Positions 45,538 through 47,427 of a stretch of DNA of 47,427 bases are shown piece by piece. The position numbers were made by a program, and so were the translations under genes. Positions within the stretch are counted from its first letter, which is position 1. The number at the start of each line of letters is the position of its first letter. The notes beneath the pieces were generated by a model. The model ran no database searches. It was not told where the DNA came from and worked only from the letters and a program-made list of their open reading frames with translations. This stretch comes from an uncultured Eubacteriales bacterium (GTDB taxonomy: Bacteria > Bacillota > Clostridia > Christensenellales > Aristaeellaceae). The stretch is taken from assembly GCA_902793325.1 (NCBI GenBank), contig CADBCY010000021.1, positions 1 through 47,427 on the forward strand. The letters are read 5' to 3'.

Positions 45538-47427
45538 ATGACAAAGTATAAAAAAACGCTGAAGAAAAGCATCCTCATAGAAACCGTTCTGTTCATCGTG
45601 TTGCTGAGCGCCGTATTGACCGTCGTGCACTTCCAGAATTATAAGCGGATACTGTATTCCGAATACGAGTCCCGGATCCACGATATCCTCCGGTACATCG
45701 AGGCCGACATCGACGTGGACGATCTCGCGGAATGCATCCGCACGGGCGTGGAATCGGAAAAATACGAAAAGCTCCAGGCGCAGCTCGATTCTTTCAAGGA
45801 GCGGCTCGACATCCACTACATCTACATCATCGAACCGCTCAACACGGAAGAGACGGACAACATTCGGAATGTCATCGCGGGCGCGACCCAGTACGAGTAT
45901 GAAAACGAGGCCGACGAGCTGGTCTATCTGAACATGCCGACCGGTGACTCCTATTCGCCCGCGACCGCGAAGAAGTACCTGGACGCCTACCTGAGCGACC
46001 GGCTCTCCTTCTTCGAGGAGATCAGCGAATGGGGCGACGACTATACCGGCCTCCTGCCCCTCCACGATTCGCGGGGGGATCGAATCGCCGCGCTCTGCGT
46101 GGACGTGGACGTCACGGAAATCCATCGAACGCTCCGCAACCGAATCATCGAGAGCATCGCATTGATCGTGCTGCTGGGCATGGGCTTTATCGTCGTGTTC
46201 ATCGTCTGGGCGGGGCGGAACATCACCAGGCCCATCGAGCAGCTTGAGCGGAGCGCCGTCGGGTTTGCGTCAAAGTGCCGGGATCAAAAGGATCCGGAAG
46301 CGCTCAAAATGAACGTTCCGGACATCAGCGTCAACAATGAGATCGCCACGCTGGCCGGCGCGGTGTCCGAGATGAGCGAGGCCATGCAGGATTACGTGAA
46401 GGGCATGGCCACGGCGGAAAAGGCGGCGCGCGACGCGGAGACCATCGCCGAGCTGAGGGAATCCATCAGCGCGCTGTTCGACAACATGCCCGGCATCACC
46501 TTCTCCAAGGACGCAAATACCGGCGTATACCTCGCCTGCAACCAGGCGTTCGCCGAGTATGCCCACCGGCAGAGCCCGGAGGACGTGGTGGGCCTGACCG
46601 ACGCGGATTTCTTCGATCCGGCGACGGCGGCGCATTTTACCGAAACGGACAGGCTGGCCATTTCCAGGGACGAGCCGTACACCTACTTCGAGAACGTGCT
46701 GGACGGAACCGGGAAGCAGCGGCAGCTGCAAACGACGAAACTGAAATACGTCGATCCCGCGGGCCGACAGTGCGTATTGGGCATGTGCGCGGACGTGACC
46801 GATACGCATGCGCAGACGCAGGCGAACAGCATGATCAACGCCATGGCCGCGGACTACCGCTGCGTCTATTATATCAACCTCGACGAGAACGACGGCGTGT
46901 GCTACCGCGACGATCCCTCCGATACCGAGCAGACGCCCGCAGGCGTCCATTTCCCCTACCTGGAGCGGTTCACATGGTACGCGGAGAACTCCGTCGCCGA
47001 AATGTACCGCGAGGGCTTCCTGGACTTCATCAATCCCGACAATATCCGAAAGCGCCTGTCCACCCAGCCCCTCATCGCCTACCGCTATCTGGCGAAGCGG
47101 GAAAACCGCGAGTATTACGAAATGATCCGCGCCGCCGGCGTGCGGCGCGCCGAGGAACGCGACGATCATACGGTGCATGCCATCGGCCTCGGCCTGACAA
47201 AGATCGACACGGAAATGCGCGAGGCCATGGCCAGGAACGAGGCGCTGGCGGAAGCGCTGTCGCTGGCGGAAGAGGCCAGCAAGGCCAAGACGACGTTCCT
47301 GTCCAACATGAGCCACGAGATCCGAACGCCCATGAACGCCATCATCGGCCTGGACACGCTCGCCCTGCGCGACGAAACGCTCACCCCGCAGACCCGCGAA
47401 TACATGGAAAAGATCGGCGGCAGCGCG
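45538..47427 (+). CDS. Membrane sensor histidine kinase (partial, runs off the window)
   Basis: The frame is open for 630 codons to the window end. TM1 (about 13-33), an extracellular domain (about 34-204), TM2 ([18 protein letters not shown], about 207-224), a HAMP-like linker, a PAS domain ([20 protein letters not shown]) very like that of the preceding cyclase, a PAS-like module ([18 protein letters not shown]) and a HisKA domain with H-box [11 protein letters not shown], phospho-acceptor His593. The [20 protein letters not shown] form is typical of hybrid kinases, so ATPase and receiver domains probably follow. GAGG lies before ATG 45538. It lies 74 bases after the cyclase and may phosphorylate its receiver. 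Confidence 0.92.
   Translation, partial: MTKYKKTLKKSILIETVLFIVLLSAVLTVVHFQNYKRILYSEYESRIHDILRYIEADIDVDDLAECIRTGVESEKYEKLQAQLDSFKERLDIHYIYIIEPLNTEETDNIRNVIAGATQYEYENEADELVYLNMPTGDSYSPATAKKYLDAYLSDRLSFFEEISEWGDDYTGLLPLHDSRGDRIAALCVDVDVTEIHRTLRNRIIESIALIVLLGMGFIVVFIVWAGRNITRPIEQLERSAVGFASKCRDQKDPEALKMNVPDISVNNEIATLAGAVSEMSEAMQDYVKGMATAEKAARDAETIAELRESISALFDNMPGITFSKDANTGVYLACNQAFAEYAHRQSPEDVVGLTDADFFDPATAAHFTETDRLAISRDEPYTYFENVLDGTGKQRQLQTTKLKYVDPAGRQCVLGMCADVTDTHAQTQANSMINAMAADYRCVYYINLDENDGVCYRDDPSDTEQTPAGVHFPYLERFTWYAENSVAEMYREGFLDFINPDNIRKRLSTQPLIAYRYLAKRENREYYEMIRAAGVRRAEERDDHTVHAIGLGLTKIDTEMREAMARNEALAEALSLAEEASKAKTTFLSNMSHEIRTPMNAIIGLDTLALRDETLTPQTREYMEKIGGSA

Noticed and set aside
1-47427. 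CRISPR arrays, tRNA or rRNA genes, intact insertion sequences, prophage, origin
   Set aside because: No regularly spaced repeats, no cloverleaf with conserved T-loop, no transposase or integrase and no phage gene order was seen on either strand.

Overview
The window reads as a chromosomal segment of a high-GC member of the Bacillota, class Clostridia, probably an anaerobic gut-type organism related to the Christensenellales. This rests on strong Shine-Dalgarno sites, consensus sigma-A promoters with 16-18 bp spacers, clostridial gene families (divergent MoaE, DUF3795, ATC hydrolase family, HMA-like P-type ATPase cassettes, FMN/FAD secreted reductase) and a cobalamin riboswitch. No rRNA, tRNA, CRISPR array, complete insertion sequence or prophage was seen. 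Most genes sit in short operons, many joined by ATGA or TGATG overlaps.

Layout. 1-2.9 kb: end of a MarR regulator, glutathione peroxidase, a small thioredoxin-reductase-like flavoprotein, a gene remnant and a CDF metal transporter. 3.3-6.2 kb: TetR regulator with a promoter between two palindromes, MFS exporter, CPBP intramembrane protease. 6.3-9.0 kb: ABC exporter with an unusual N-terminal domain and a divergent ribbon-helix-helix protein. 9.0-17.5 kb: a structured repeat-bearing leader, then modABC, moeA, a second MoeA-like protein, moaA, a MobB-MoaC fusion, a Mog-MoaE fusion and convergent mobA. These cover molybdate uptake and most of molybdenum-cofactor synthesis; no moaD or moeB is present here. 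17.8-22.5 kb: DUF3795 protein, secreted FMN/FAD reductase, NUDIX hydrolase and an iron-type alcohol dehydrogenase lying downstream of a cobalamin riboswitch. 23.1-28.1 kb: unknown membrane proteins, ATC hydrolase family protein, ketopantoate-reductase-like protein, methyltransferase and alpha/beta hydrolase. 28.4-32.6 kb: a five-gene P1B-type ATPase cassette in which four proteins carry the same CxxC-less HMA-like domain. 33.2-35.0 kb: sirtuin, methyltransferase, membrane protein. 35.2-37.5 kb: flavodoxin-like protein and an MFS exporter. 37.7-47.4 kb: cyclic-di-GMP and two-component signalling proteins.

The most striking regulatory structure is upstream of the MFS exporter at 35990-37282. 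A consensus promoter lies inside a perfect 19-bp inverted repeat. It is followed by a 12-codon leader peptide and three mutually exclusive RNA helices, the last covering the ribosome binding site: the architecture of an erm-type translational attenuator. Other observations worth pursuing are a -1 frameshift at an A-AAG-GGG heptamer inside an EAL/GGDEF gene, the HMA-like quintet, the double fusion of cofactor genes, and a cobalamin riboswitch whose nearest translated target appears to be a 21-codon reading frame.
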